Shown piece by piece: positions 1-12,134 of a DNA stretch of 64,000 nt. Within the stretch, counting starts at the first letter, position 1; each line of letters opens with the position of its first letter. The DNA is from Metallyticus violacea (Eukaryota; Arthropoda; Insecta; Mantodea; Metallyticidae): contig CM060833.1 of the NCBI GenBank assembly GCA_030762175.1, positions 167,662,501-167,726,500 on the forward strand, given 5' to 3'. The translations under genes were made by a program, and so were the position numbers. The notes below the pieces were generated by a model. The model saw only the letters and a program-made list of their open reading frames with translations. It was not told the DNA's origin and did not search any database.

Positions 1-929
1 TTATATCTGCATGGCTTCTGTGTTGCAGCAGCTTGGAGAGGGTATGACGAATCACATGATTTGGGTTGCTGTGAAAAAGGGCTCATTTATAGAATGCTAA
101 TGACATGTTTATCATTTTGCAACGGACTGTTCTTTGTATTCGGCAGTCTCTGAAAGAACTGCATTTGTTTGTATCTAATCGTATGACGTACTTAAGTTAA
201 ATATATAAATGTTTTTTCTTTTCATGACGACGGTTGGTCTTATCATTTTGCCCTAGGTATCTGTCCCTGCAGAATAAAATAATGTATAATAAGTTGGTAT
301 TATGTTATTGGTCGACTCTGCCGCATTTATTCAACGAAAGGGCTCCAGGCTATGTGAAAAGGCTTTCTTGTGCACTTGTATGGCTAATTGTTATGCACGT
401 CGCGCTGTCATCTCCAAACGGAAACTTTGATGTGCTGCCGCTGAATGTCTAGCAGATGGGAGTGTCATGTTTTATTTTACCTTACGTCTCCACAACATAC
501 AAGCACCCGGATTTTGATGAGAAGTGTTCCTGGACGTCAACAAAATGAAACACGAAGTTACATTACAATTGAAAATTTTCTATAGATCAATTTATTTTTC
601 ATATTAGGTAAAGTAACTACAAGATTGAAACTTTTAAAAATAATCTGTTAAATCCATTAAAGGATAATTATGGTTTTTATAGTAATTGGTTTTATAAAAG
701 TGAATATTTTAAAGTTTGGATTTTAAATTTTACTTCCCCGAACAGAAAATTAGCAGAAATTACCAGTAGTTTTCAGTTGCAAGAAATAAAATGTTTTAAC
801 GTGTAGGAAATACAATTTTTACTTCAAGTATTTCCTGGTAAAAAAGAAAAATAGAAATTTTACCTCCGTTTTTCTTCCAATTTTTTAAAAAAGGTAATAG
901 TTTTTTTTCTTATTTTTTTCAGCTAAATA
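1..929. other. no feature seen
   Basis: AT-rich sequence. Short open frames have no family resemblance. Confidence 0.5.
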
Positions 930-2188
930 CAGAGGGTGCCAAAAAAATGTATACACACTTCAAGTAAAGAAAAAACTGTGTCAACATAACAAAACTGAAT
1001 TCACACAAACAGAAAATGATGAGCACTAATCATCTTAGACTTTTACAGTTTCAACAGTCGCTCAAAATGCCCACTATCCGCGTCGATTCACTTCCGACTA
1101 CGTTGAAATAATTGAGCAACGTTTGCGAAAGTGTCCTCAGCGATTGTAGCACATGCCGTTTCAATTTCTTCCCGAAGTGCTGGCAGTGTAGCTGGTTTTT
1201 CTACGGTATACAACATCCTTAAGAGTTCCTCATAGGTAGCGAAGTTAGATCCGGAGAACGCGGTGGAAACTCAATCGGACCGCTTCGTCCTATCCAGTGC
1301 ATTGAAAGATTGTCATCAAGGTAAGCACGTACATCCCGGTGATAATGTGATGGTGCACCACCCTGTTGAAAGTAAAATTCCTCATTTCCATGGAGTGTAT
1401 AAATGGCGGGTAAGACGGATGTGCGTATCATGTTCAGGTACACAGGGGCAGTTAATGTTCCTTCAAAAATCAATGGTTCATTTAGACCCCTAGATGACAA
1501 AACACACCAAACATGAATTCCAGGTAAATTAACAGCCTTTTCCGAAATAACACGTGGATTGTTTGCACACCAATAGACACAGTTATGCCGGATAACAGTT
1601 CCGTTCAACTTAAATTGTGCCTCATCAGACCAAACAACTTTCCCTACGAAGGCTTTATCCTCTCGCAATGTTCGGAAATCACTCACAGTACTGTATTTCT
1701 GATCAGAGCCATCTTTATTTAATGAATGCATAAGTCTTGGGATGAAAACTTTCATCTTTGCTGTTTTAATAATACGACTACGCTGGTTCTGCTAATTCCA
1801 GTCTCACGTGCAAATTACTTTGTAAATTTCTGCGGCGAGTGCTCAAAAATTTCAAAACCATAGTCGAGGATGCGGGGCTTGTTGCTGTGCCAGATCTCCC
1901 AGATCCGCCCTTGTGAACATCGCATACGGTACCATGAGTCTCAAGTGTGTCTCGGATGCTTGCAATTATTACTCGCGTTGGCGGTCTGTTCTGTGCAGAC
2001 GTCTCCATTGCCTTTGAACTCCAACAATATTCTCGGTTTCCTCTGTTCAAACGATAATCTTGGCTCCATTTTGTTGTAACAACGCTAGCATAACGTAATG
2101 TGAGTCACATCTGTTTACAGAACATCATACGATATATATTAAATAGATATCTATTGTGAACGTGTGTATACATTTTTGGCATCCTCAG
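930..2188 (-). mobile_element. Tc1/mariner-like DNA transposon, long copy (family 1)
   Basis: Terminal inverted repeats are CAGAGGGTGCCAAAAAAATG at 930 and the complement of CATTTTTGGCATCCTCAG at 2188, flanked by TA on both sides (928-929, 2189-2190), the standard Tc1/mariner target. The minus strand encodes a broken transposase. A helix-turn-helix part lies at about 2050-1780 (RPPTRVIIASIRDTLETHGT). The DDE part at about 1755-1219 has VVWSDEAQFKLNG (first Asp), FYFQQGGAPSHYHRDVR (second site) and FPPRSPDLT. The second catalytic Asp, normally QQDGAP, reads Gly, so the protein would be inactive even without the frame breaks. It is the parent form of the short copies at 11415, 26719 and 30437. 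Confidence 0.88.
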
Positions 2189-2838
2189 TATATATATAAT
2201 GGCTTTTCTTTCTTCTGTTGCATAAACACTGGCGATATTTAATATACGCAATTCTTTACTAATAAGATTCGTTTTCATCAAATTTATAATTGGTGGTAAT
2301 TTCTCTTTTTATCAATTAATATACCAACTCCTTCGTAGTTATTCCACATAATATAATAGCGCAAGGTTTTTGTGAAACGATATCGGATTGCAACAGTAGT
2401 TCCGAACCAATTGTATCAAAATTCTTCATCTTACAGAGAAACAGCTGTGCGATAATTCTACACCGGTTATACTGCTTGCCGCACTTCAGAATACGCTTGT
2501 AGGGAAAATGGCAAATATTGAACAGCATGCGGTGATAAACTTATTTTAAATGATTTTTTATATTTAGAGAAGGTTATGGTAGCAAATAGAAAACCATAGA
2601 GGCGTGACAAATATTCTAGGGGGACTCTGTGCCTTTATTTTCAATTGTTTCCAAGTGGACCATTAAGTTTCAACTCCGTATTAAAAGCTTCTAAAATAAC
2701 CAATACTGGATGACCAAAATCTTTCATCATAAGGGAAATTGTAGGACAAGTGCAGAATTTGTTATTCGAAATTCGGCGACTAAAGGCGTCAGAAATTGCT
2801 GAAGCTATAGGCATATTTCACAATTTGACTGAAGAGTT

Positions 2839-2886
2839 GTGAAAAAAAAAAAAAAAAGAAAGAAAAGAGAGAAAAGAGAGAAAAAA
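2839..2886. repeat. A-rich and GA-rich simple repeat
   Basis: A run of about 16 A followed by GAAAGAAAAGAGAGAAAAG, low-complexity purine tract. Confidence 0.85.
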
Positions 2887-3099
2887 CACTACCGAGACTA
2901 TTCACACACAATCAAAAGCAAATTAAAATGCGAATATTATAGCAAAATTTGGCGCCTTTTCAGAGGTCGAACTGATTTTATCCATCGATTGGTAAGTTAA
3001 GATGAAACATGAGTGAACTACTGCACACTAGAAACAAAACAATGCAAACATCGCCAAAGAATACCAACTGTGTGAAGGTGGCGGGAAAGATCGTGCCAC

Positions 3100-3560
3100 T
3101 GCTAAGCTTTTGGTCGCACGGAAAGCAAATACATGTCAGAAAAAATCGGCTTTATTAACGATGAAAGTAATATTGCATCAAGACCATGCTCCCCGTCATC
3201 GGTGTCAAATTACTGAACTGGGTTATTATTTGCTATCATATCCGCCTTATCCCCCCCGATTTGGCTACATCGGACTTAAATCTTTTCTCAAGGCTGATAA
3301 CGTTCCTTGGTGGAAATAAGATTTTATCCGATGAAAAGCTTAAAGCATTAAGCAAAGAATCTTATGCAGGTCTCGGGAATCGCTTTCCGTGATGGGATAA
3401 AGGCTTTAGAATAATATTGGACAAAGTGTATTAGTGTCAAGGGGATTTTGTTGAGAAGTTAGAACAATTTCAAAAGAGTTAGCCTTTATTTTGTGTTTTC
3501 TTTTATAGAACTTTTCAAATGACCCTCTTAAGTAGTCAGCATACGGTACAACACCAAAAT
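3100..3560 (+). pseudogene. mariner transposase C-terminal remnant
   Basis: Plus-strand fragments in two frames give VILHQDHAPRH (second Asp box), ELGYYLLSYPPYPP, then PDLATSDLNLF (third Asp box, SDxxLF), and a tail with ALSKESYAG and DFVEKLEQF. This is the usual mariner order. The fragment ends AACTTTTCAAATGACCCTCT, the same terminal sequence as the fragment at 15.6-15.8 kb, so both belong to one family and this is its terminal repeat. The 5' half is absent. Confidence 0.75.
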
Positions 3561-3812
3561 CTTTAATTTTGGTCGCTGATAGGGGGCACACATGTGTATA
3601 TTTTCTTTCAGCTCTAGAATTATCTTCTGATCTTAGGTGTTTAAAAATGTTGCGTTCCAGCGTCCAATTCAGAATCTTCTTCCAGACTTCTTTTTTCCTT
3701 TATTTTGCAATGGTCATCATGTGGTTATCCTTATGGCTTGGTTTTCCGTTACTGTGATCATGAAATTAACTACAGTAGGTTGCTAGCCTACATATTAGCA
3801 GAGCCTGTTTGC

Positions 3813-3860
3813 TTTTTTTTTTTTTTTTTTTTTTCTTTTTTTTTTTCTTTTCTTTTCTTT
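3813..3860. repeat. poly-T / CTTTT tract
   Basis: A long run of T with scattered C, ending CTTTTCTTTTCTTTCC. It could be a retroposon tail but nothing adjacent identifies one. Confidence 0.8.
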
Positions 3861-3999
3861 CCCCGGAGTTTCTCTTGCGCTTCATAATTTTGAAGAATAA
3901 GTTTCCGCCATACATCACACCACCTTGCCCGCTCGTAACGACGACCACAGAGGTTGCATTTTGAGGCCTGATTGTTATTAAAATAAGAAAAAATGTAGT

Positions 4000-6900
4000 A
4001 TTGTAGATAACTCTTAAGGTTAAATTGTCATCAAAGAAACGTTTGTCACTGTTCTAATTTTGAAGATAGAGCATTGGCATTAGTTCATATTGGACTTGCA
4101 ACTGAAGTCGCCAGACTGCTGAGTAAGCAGAAAAGAAACACTTGGTCAACATTATTGCATGTATACAAACTTATCTGAAGAGCGTGATAATTGTCAGGCA
4201 AACTAGTCAGGTTTGCTCTTAGAGTTCACTGTACTAAATCTCTGAATGCTCCTGGTTTACTAAACTCGAAATCGACTTCACCGTTGTCACAAGAATACAT
4301 CTTCAGTTGTGAATTCGGTTGATTCACGTGTTAGTGCAACTCAACTCGCTTCGCTGCTCGGACATGTACACAGAAGTGTCTTTTCAGCTGTACACTCTGA
4401 AAACATGTATCAGATAGCATGGACGTTGCATCTGGCCGGAAACTTAACCAGCAATAACATTTGTGACAATTTGAAAACTTCTTAACACAGTTGTAATGTC
4501 AGAAATAATAGTTCAGTGAGAGGATGGATGGGTGGATGGGTGGATGGCCCGCTCATGGCTGGCCTCCATTGGTGGTATTTCCGGGAGCAAGGGACACATT
4601 GGGCGGCCAAGATTTAGGCGTGGTGAATGCGGGGATGCAGAAGATCCCTAACGTGTTTCCAGATAGACCACCCCGCCCGACAAATAATGCGAGTTCCTCA
4701 GAATGCCCGCTTCGATTCCAGACGCTGGGGCAGACATCTTTCCAAAGCGTAAGCCAATATCACACCGCACCCCGTAACAGAATGTACGAAGAACTTCTCC
4801 AGGTTCTAATCTTCTTTCATATTAATTCTCGCTATTTTCTTACAATGTTTTTATTTTCCATTTCTTCAAATGGATTAAGCAAACCATTCATTCTGGAATT
4901 CCTCCTCCTTTTTGCCCTTCTTAGTCTAGAAGGCGTTCCAAATTATTTCAGCACAGAAATATTCCTTGCTGGACAAGCATGTCAAGAGTTTTACGCCACG
5001 CATACAATTAAATTGACGCCGTTAGTTATAATAAAGCTTAGTGAAACATAAAACGGGACAAACGTACCAATAATTAATTTAACGTGCCGTTATAGCAACA
5101 ACGAAGGCTGGTGAAACCGGTCGCAAAGCTCATGCCTTGTGCTGGATTACAATTAGGAAGAGAATGACGATACAGTAGTTGTGTACTGAGGCAGGCAAAC
5201 CTGTCCGCCATAGATTGTGATCTGCGCCGTGTAATGCATTCGTCAGGATGATTAATATTAACTAAAGGTTTATTTAGTATGCTATTATATATCAAATACA
5301 GGCTCTCCCATTTATCTTGACGCATCAGAAGAAAAGTTATTTTGTGTGAGCAAACACTCTGTACGTAATTGTTAAAGGTAAGCGTTTATTGAGCAACACT
5401 TCTTAAAGAGTAAAATGGCTGATGAAATCCTGTGCTGACGTAGTAGCAGAACGTGTTGGGCTAACTTAACATTTGAGCGTATCCCTCTCAAGAACCAGAC
5501 CCAATACCGCAGAACTATTTTTTCTCTCATATTCTGAAAACCTTCAAATATATTGACATCTAAATAAATGTTTTCGAGAAGAGTTGCTATTTCTTTCCGA
5601 TCACTAGACGTTCTAAATTAATAGCACGCCATGTCTTAATAGGCACGGCATTGTAATTACATTATTAGTTTATTAATTGATTTAAGTGTATTTCAGCGAA
5701 AATGCATACACTTAAATGTATATGGATTTACTCTTTTAAAGCTTCATGTTTTGTTAATATAGTGATTAAACAAAGGGGAAAATAAACAACTACAAGTATC
5801 TTCATTGTTATTAACTACCAGAGAAGAAAATTTTAAATTTATCTTACCAGGTACTTAAAGGACAAGTCCATGGTGTACAGAGATGGTTTTATCCCACGGA
5901 AGAGAGAGAGAGAAAAAAAAAAGATGTAAAAATCGAGTGGTATAAATACATGCTGCGGAGTGACACAGTAATTTATTTTGCGAATCTTTTCATTAGACAA
6001 GCTTGACCTATGGTGGTTTTCTCCTATGCTCTTTTCAACTACTATTATGACTACTACTAATTGGTTAAAACGTTAGAAAAATATCACAATAATAAATAAC
6101 TACTCAAGATTTCAAACTTATGGCAAGTAAAATAAATTACAAAACAAAAAAGCGCAGAGAATAAAAATAGATGAAAGAAATGTATGTGCTCATGAGACAA
6201 CCAACCATCTCACTATCAGTAAGAACAATGAACACGCCTAAAAGTGTAAACGGCTCTTAAAAGCAATTTTACCTGCTAATTATGTAAACAGTGTGGAATA
6301 CAGTTACCATTAAGCCGTGAACAGCACGAATGGTCGACACTTGAAAGGTGTTAACAAGCACTCATCTAAGTAGAATTTACGAAAATTAGAATTAACTAGA
6401 AACGTTTACATTATTGCCCAGAACACGTGTTTGGTTCATGCCTCTCCCAACAGCTGTTTGATAAATGAGCACAAACTACAAAGGGCGTTTAATAAAAAAT
6501 GCAACATATTTTTTCCGGGCGAGTTTTCCTTAGAAAAACTTAATGGTTTATGTATAGTATGAGGGCAGGTTATTTGAAACTGGGATAAAAGCATCCTGAA
6601 AAGGAAGTAAACGCTCCTCCTATTTAAGAGGTAAATAGTAAGGCAATTTCAGAGGCTGAAACGCCAGTGTTAAGACAACTTGACAATGTCCTTTATAATC
6701 TGGACTTCATTGTAGATCTATTTCGAAGTCTAACAATAATATCTCCTTTCCATCAATAGAAAATGTTAAACGGAGATGACACTTGGACTACAGGAAAACT
6801 TGTAGGAAGAGGGCGAACTAGATAGTATGTAAATGTTTGTCCACTTGCAGAGCTAATTGAAGTGCGACCTAAAGAAATGTAAATTTGATCCAAAAATCTG

Positions 6901-8060
6901 CAAGTTTCTGCAATGTCCTGAATCCCTGAGATGAATTTAAGTTTGCTTGCCATAGCATTCAATGCTCTTTTGGTTGTGGAATTTCATTTCTATTGCGTTC
7001 GTTTTTAACTTGGAGATTCTCAAAGAAATAAACCAATTAAATAACACAGCTGATAAATGTAGCCTTGAGTGGGTCATTCACCGCCGGTGCACTAATAATA
7101 TGTGGTCACTGCATTACAAGCGAACTAATGAACGCATGGTAGTTTCTGTATTTCCATTACACCGTGGTTACTGGTTCTTCGTACTGATTATTCATCGGTA
7201 AATAGCCCCCTCCCTTCTTTCAAGTAGAAAAACTCTTTAATACAATCACCGAATTTTAAGTTTTTTTCATAACCTCGATCATATATGATTTGAGTATTAA
7301 AAAAAAAAAAAAAAAAAAAAAAACGCTCTGTCGGGCCAGGTTGCTGTGCTATCAATATGTCTATTGTGTAATCGTGAAAATCTATATCGATACGCACTTT
7401 ATGTCCAAAATCTTTGGCCATTAAAAATACATTAATAAAATAATTAAAAACTATAAAACAAACTTTGGCAAACAAGAAAGGATCTGTAAAGTAAACTGTA
7501 GAGCGTGCGCATTGAGTTAGAAATTTGATTTTATTGATTTTCTTTTGTAGGTCGAAACGAAAGTTTTCCAATAGAAAAACAAGCCATGCATCATAGCTGA
7601 GGCTCAACGTCCCTATAGTAACGTCCTGATTGAAACGCTCGGCTTATTTTTCGGTCATAGAACAGAACTTTTTATGGGAAAAGATTAAAATGTGAAAATG
7701 AAGCTCGAAAGGCATGCTGCAGCCCAAGTTTTTATAACTCTCTAGATAATTGACAGGTGTACCAGGGGCTTATGTGTTCCCAAGAAGTACAGCAGCAAGT
7801 TTTAATTCATTCAGTTTTGTGCTAAAGCATAATCCTTATTGATTTGCGGACTAGCCTGTAACTTTGCATCAGATTTGTTATTTACAAATAGCTTAATGAC
7901 AGATGCAGCGATAATAAGGCTCTATAGACCGGCCAATAAATTGAACATTTTTCTCATTTTTGTCAGCAATTGTGAACGCATTTATTTTAGTCCAGCACTT
8001 CCTTTCATTTTGTATGTATCTTGGCTGTTCCATAAACACAAGAAACATCTTTATTTGTAA
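4000..8060. other. mostly unassigned intergenic sequence
   Basis: Contains a short GGATGGGT repeat (4521-4546), a purine tract (5901-5922) and an A-run (7299-7323). An end-like phrase at 6482 (GGGCGTTTAATAAAAAATGC) may be a mariner terminus but no partner was found. I see no gene. Confidence 0.45.
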
Positions 8061-8065
8061 ATATA

Positions 8066-9332
8066 CAGGCTGAATTCAAAATGAACACACCTTCAGTTGG
8101 CTATGTTTCTGTAATTCTGTGATTACACATACATGGAGGTTTATAAATGGTCAATATGCTGTCCTCCGGCTGCACAGGTATCTAAATGGTAGCTGAATTC
8201 ATGCCACACTCGATGAATGTTTTGCGTCACTGAGTTCACCGCAGCTGTGATACGGTTTCTTAGCTCCTTCAAATCTGTGGGAAGAGGTGGTACGTAAACT
8301 GCATCTCTCACGAGCCCCACAAGTAGAAATCGCAGGGTGTGAGACCAAGAGATCTCGATGGCCAGAACAGAAGTGCCAAGTCTTCCTTCCCCATGCGGCC
8401 TATCCATCGTTGAGGTAGACATTCATTCAGGAAACGTGGAAAATTCCGGTGCCAATGAGGTGGAGCTTCGTCCTGCTGGAAAATGTAATCTCCTGAATCT
8501 TCATTCATTTGAGAAATAAGCCAGTTTTGCAGCATGCTAATATATCTTACAGCAGTAACCGTCAAAAAAGAAAGATCCATAAACCTTTGTCAACGATACG
8601 GCGCAAAACACATTAACTGGGGCTGTTCCGCACATGTTACATAGGGATTTTGTAGCCCCCATATTCGAACTCTTTACCTGTTGACTGTAGCACTCAGGTG
8701 AAACGTAGCTTCATCACTAAAAATTACACGAGGCAGAAACAATTCATCTTCCATGTTTCGGAGCATATGCTTTACCTATAAGTTTGCGCGAAGAGCCTGT
8801 AACAGTTGTAGATGATATGGTTTGTACACTAACCAGCGTCTCATTACATGCCAGACAGTTGTTTGCGGTAGTATAAGTTCCTTACTCGCTCTACGAGTTG
8901 ATTTCATTGAGTTACGTGCAAAGCAGCTGAATGCGCTCCACGTTCTCCTCCGATATACGCGGCCGGCCTGGGCTTTTACCTTTACACAGAGAGCCTGTTT
9001 CATCAAATTGTTCATTACAACGATAAATGCTCTTCCTCGTTGGAGATTCAACTTAAACTTACGCCGAAATGCTGCACCGCAATCGCACACTTGCTTTTAC
9101 TGAACACACAAATGTAGAAAATCTTGTGTTGCAAAGTAGCCATTTCGCTTACAACTAACGCGGTACGTATGCGGAACAGCTGACGCTACAGTGCGGTGCT
9201 GGAGCGCTCTAGTGGTAGTATTCGCAACTTTACAACATCCGCTTTCAAATATAGTTGACAGCATTCAAGTACAATGTATAGTGCAGGAAATATAGCAGAT
9301 TGAAAGTGTGTCCATCATTTTGAATCACCCTG
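8066..9332 (-). mobile_element. Tc1/mariner-like DNA transposon, family 2, full length (1267 bp)
   Basis: Ends are CAGGCTGAATTCAAAATG and the complement CATTTTGAATCACCCTG, each next to TA (8064-8065, 9333-9334). The minus strand holds a complete but broken transposase. The N-terminal helix-turn-helix region is at 9090-8776 (STRRASKELILPQTTVWHVM). The first Asp is at about 8730 (VIFSDEATFHLS), the second at about 8480 (YIFQQDEAPPHWHR) and the third region at 8320 (GLTPCDFYLWGS). The tail ends at 8141 with a Leu/Arg helix (LPTDLKELRNRI). All three catalytic acidic residues survive, but two or more frame changes separate the parts. It is clearly distinct from family 1. Confidence 0.88.
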
Positions 9333-9999
9333 TACATTATAAACGCAAAAGTAAGGCAACTACTCCTAAATTCCAATAAACGTTTCTCTTATATTGCTCC
9401 TATTTAATAGCGTCCAGAATATTGGTCGCCGTTTTTTCACATCGACGTTCTGAAGAAGTCACTAAATCCAAATTTGATTGTTTTGAGATATTAATGCTTT
9501 ATTGTTAAGGAAACGAAGTCTCGAAGAACTCATTAAGTGATACTCCTGGATGTTTCTATGAATCAAACACGTTGTATTCTCATTAAGTCTACATTTGCAC
9601 CATTTAATCAAGTTATATCTCAAAAATACAAATTTAGGTTTAATGCTCTCTGCCATAACGACGATATATTTTTTTTTACAACGCGTGCAACAGAAATGTA
9701 CGGAATCTCGTTTCCATTGGTTAGGAACACATCTTTAAAAATAAATGTTGATACGTCTATGAAACAACTGCATTCCCATGGCTCATGATGATATGATAGC
9801 CGAGTGTTTTTTCTATGCATCAGCGAAGCACACAATCCATTTTGCTCTTATAAAAAGAAAAACTTATTACGATCTCCGATGGTTGATAGAAATTCGGGCA
9901 CACGGTTATCACTTCAGAAAAACTGTAGAGTTCTTGCGCACATTTGATTCCACAATGTCCGTTCTAATAGTAACACACTTGCCTTCGTACACCGAAGAT

Positions 10000-10215
10000 C
10001 AATTCCGCTCAGGGTCGATGGATTATTTCGGCGTAAAAGCATAAGTATGGCTTCCTTCGGAAGGGAAGTAAAGCCGTGAGTCCGTGTCTAGGTTCACGGT
10101 ACGTGAAAGAACCTCAAGCCTCTGAGCAAAATTTATCGGCCTTTTCTCACCCTGAAATAAATGGGACGCAGATGAATTGAGATGTTAAAGAGCTTCTATA
10201 AACAAACCAAATAAA
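10000..10215 (+). mobile_element. tRNA-derived SINE, family A, 5' truncated
   Basis: It begins near GGGTCGATGGATTATTTCGG and contains AAGTATGGCTTCCTTCGG, AAGTAAAGCCGTG and the end GATGTTAAAGAGCTTC. The head is mostly gone. Confidence 0.78.
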
Positions 10216-10494
10216 TAAAATGCAATGTCAACCCCTGAATTACTTTTTATGGGGACACGTAAAACGAAAACTCATAATTTCCATTGTTGTGATCTTGAAG
10301 CTGGTTATTCAGCATATTGTTTCCAAAGGATGAGATCGTGCATTAATTCGCATTGTCGGACAAATGTGGTATACTGCTGATATTTTTCGGAGCTAGGGCT
10401 ATCACCCTAAGGGGAGTGCGTTTTCCAATTTATGTGAACAGGCACAGACAGGTGATCACTATGTGGTATATCAAGTAGTTTGGGGCTCAATTTC

Positions 10495-10665
10495 GTCCAA
10501 ACTTACCTCCCAGGTTTTTCTGTCCTTAAAAACAGCAAATGCCGGGGAATTGCCTTATACTTATTTCCTTAAAAAAAGAATTCTTTCCCAATTTTTCATT
10601 TCATTTCAGTATCACCACAGTTTACCGCCTGTGATGTCCTAATGGTAAAAACGGGAATTAAATAC
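10495..10665 (+). mobile_element. tRNA-derived SINE, family B, 3' part
   Basis: Plus-strand body with AAATGCCGGGGAATTGCC, TTTCATTTCAGTATCACC and the end GGTAAAAACGGGAATTAAAT, the reverse complement of the copies at 17.5 and 44.0 kb. Confidence 0.65.
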
Positions 10666-11414
10666 TATCATATTGCATAGGCTTTAAAGCCTACATCACT
10701 TCTTACAGACAATTAAATGTTCGATTTTTGCTAAAATTTTGTAAGGCAATAATCACACAATCTTTAGGTTCTTATGAATTATCGGAACTATCTTTTTTTT
10801 GTGTTCTGCCACGCGAATAAAATTGCAAAACAGGAACAAGTATTAGGGTCCCGAGCTGAAAGCCAAACTATGAATTAGTAAGCTTTCGTTATAGTGGGTG
10901 TAATGTTTTTGCTTTGTGATTTCAGAATAAGTTTGCCTTAAATACAACAGCATTTAATTGGCATTGTTATCATACCTTCACACTTTATTTCCCATTGGTT
11001 ATTTGATCAGAAGGAACTGTTCATTTCTCTCCCTGGAAAGTCTAGCATGCATGTACCAAGGGTTTTTGACCTTGGCTCCTGTTTATAGAGAAAAATACAA
11101 ATTTTAAAATATATATACTTTTTTTATTTTCCAGCGATCAATTAATTGCTGTTTTTCAGATTCGATGACATTTGCGAAAATGACTGTTTTTATATTTGTG
11201 TTCTGTATGTAGTATGTAACTAAAAACCCATTCATAGAGATTTTTTGGGCGGAAGTCTGTTTAAATTAAGCCCATCATTGTAACATAAGTTTTCGGTTTT
11301 GATATAAAATGATTTTGACTGGCATAATAGATAAAAGCGGATGCACAATTCTACGGTGAATAATGAACTATTCTTCTTCTTGAATCAATATTTTATCAGT
11401 ATTGTTTATACATA

Positions 11415-12134
11415 CAGAGGGTGCCAAAAAAAACTGAATTCACACAAACAGAAAATGATGAGCACTTATGACTTTTACAGTTACAACAGTTGCCCAAAAT
11501 GCCCACCATCGGCGTCGACACGTTTCTGAGTACGTTGAACTACTGATTGAGCAACGTTTGCGAAAGTGTCCTCAACGATTGCAGCACATGCCGTTTCAAT
11601 TTCTTCCCGAAGTGTCGCCAATGTAGCTGCTTTCTACGATATACAACATCCTTAAAGAGTTCCCCATAGGTAGAAGTCCAACGGAGTTAGATCCGGTTAA
11701 TTGGCGGTTCTGTTCTGTACACACATGAGCATTGCCTTTGAACTTCAACACTCTCGATTTTCCAATACCACTTCAAAATTGCTTTCCGCTGTTCAAATGA
11801 TAATCTTGGCTTCATTTTGTTGTAGCAGCGCTAGCATAACATAATGTGAGTCACATCTGTTTATAGAGCTTCATACGATTTTCTTGGCTTCGTTTGTGCA
11901 TTATTGATTTACGATAATTTTGGCTTCATTTGTTCATTGTTGACTTACGATAATCTTGGCTCCATTAGTTAATTGTTGATTTACATGTCGCGTAGCAACC
12001 CTATCATAATGTATGTGAGTCACATCTGTTTACAGAACATCATACTACACATTACTGTTGTTTTTCGGTTCAACTTTGAAATATATTAAATAGATATCTA
12101 CTGTGAAAGTGTGTATACATTTTTGGCACCCTCG
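11415..12134 (-). mobile_element. Tc1/mariner-like family 1, internally deleted copy B
   Basis: The left end starts CAGAGGGTGCC after TA and the right end finishes GGCACCCTCG. The sequence follows the long copy up to GTTAGATCCGG (about 11692) and then jumps to the equivalent of the other side of the transposase (GGCGGTTCTGTTCTGT), losing about 0.7 kb. Near the right end a sub-terminal segment containing GTGAGTCACATCTGTTTA is present twice (about 11848 and 12014). About 20 bases of the left inverted repeat after AAAAAAA are missing. Confidence 0.85.

Noticed and set aside
4524..5051. Open frame of 175 codons on the + strand, starting in a GC-rich stretch
   Set aside because: No family resemblance, low-complexity start (MDGWMGGW), no splice context and composition changes within it. 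Chance open frame, possibly over an unknown repeat.
6482..6560. Mariner-like terminal repeat (GGGCGTTTAATAAAAAATGC)
   Set aside because: No partner end or transposase sequence was found nearby, so an element cannot be supported.
7188..7607. Open frame of 139 codons on the - strand
   Set aside because: It runs through a poly-A/T tract (poly-Phe) and shows no conserved motif.
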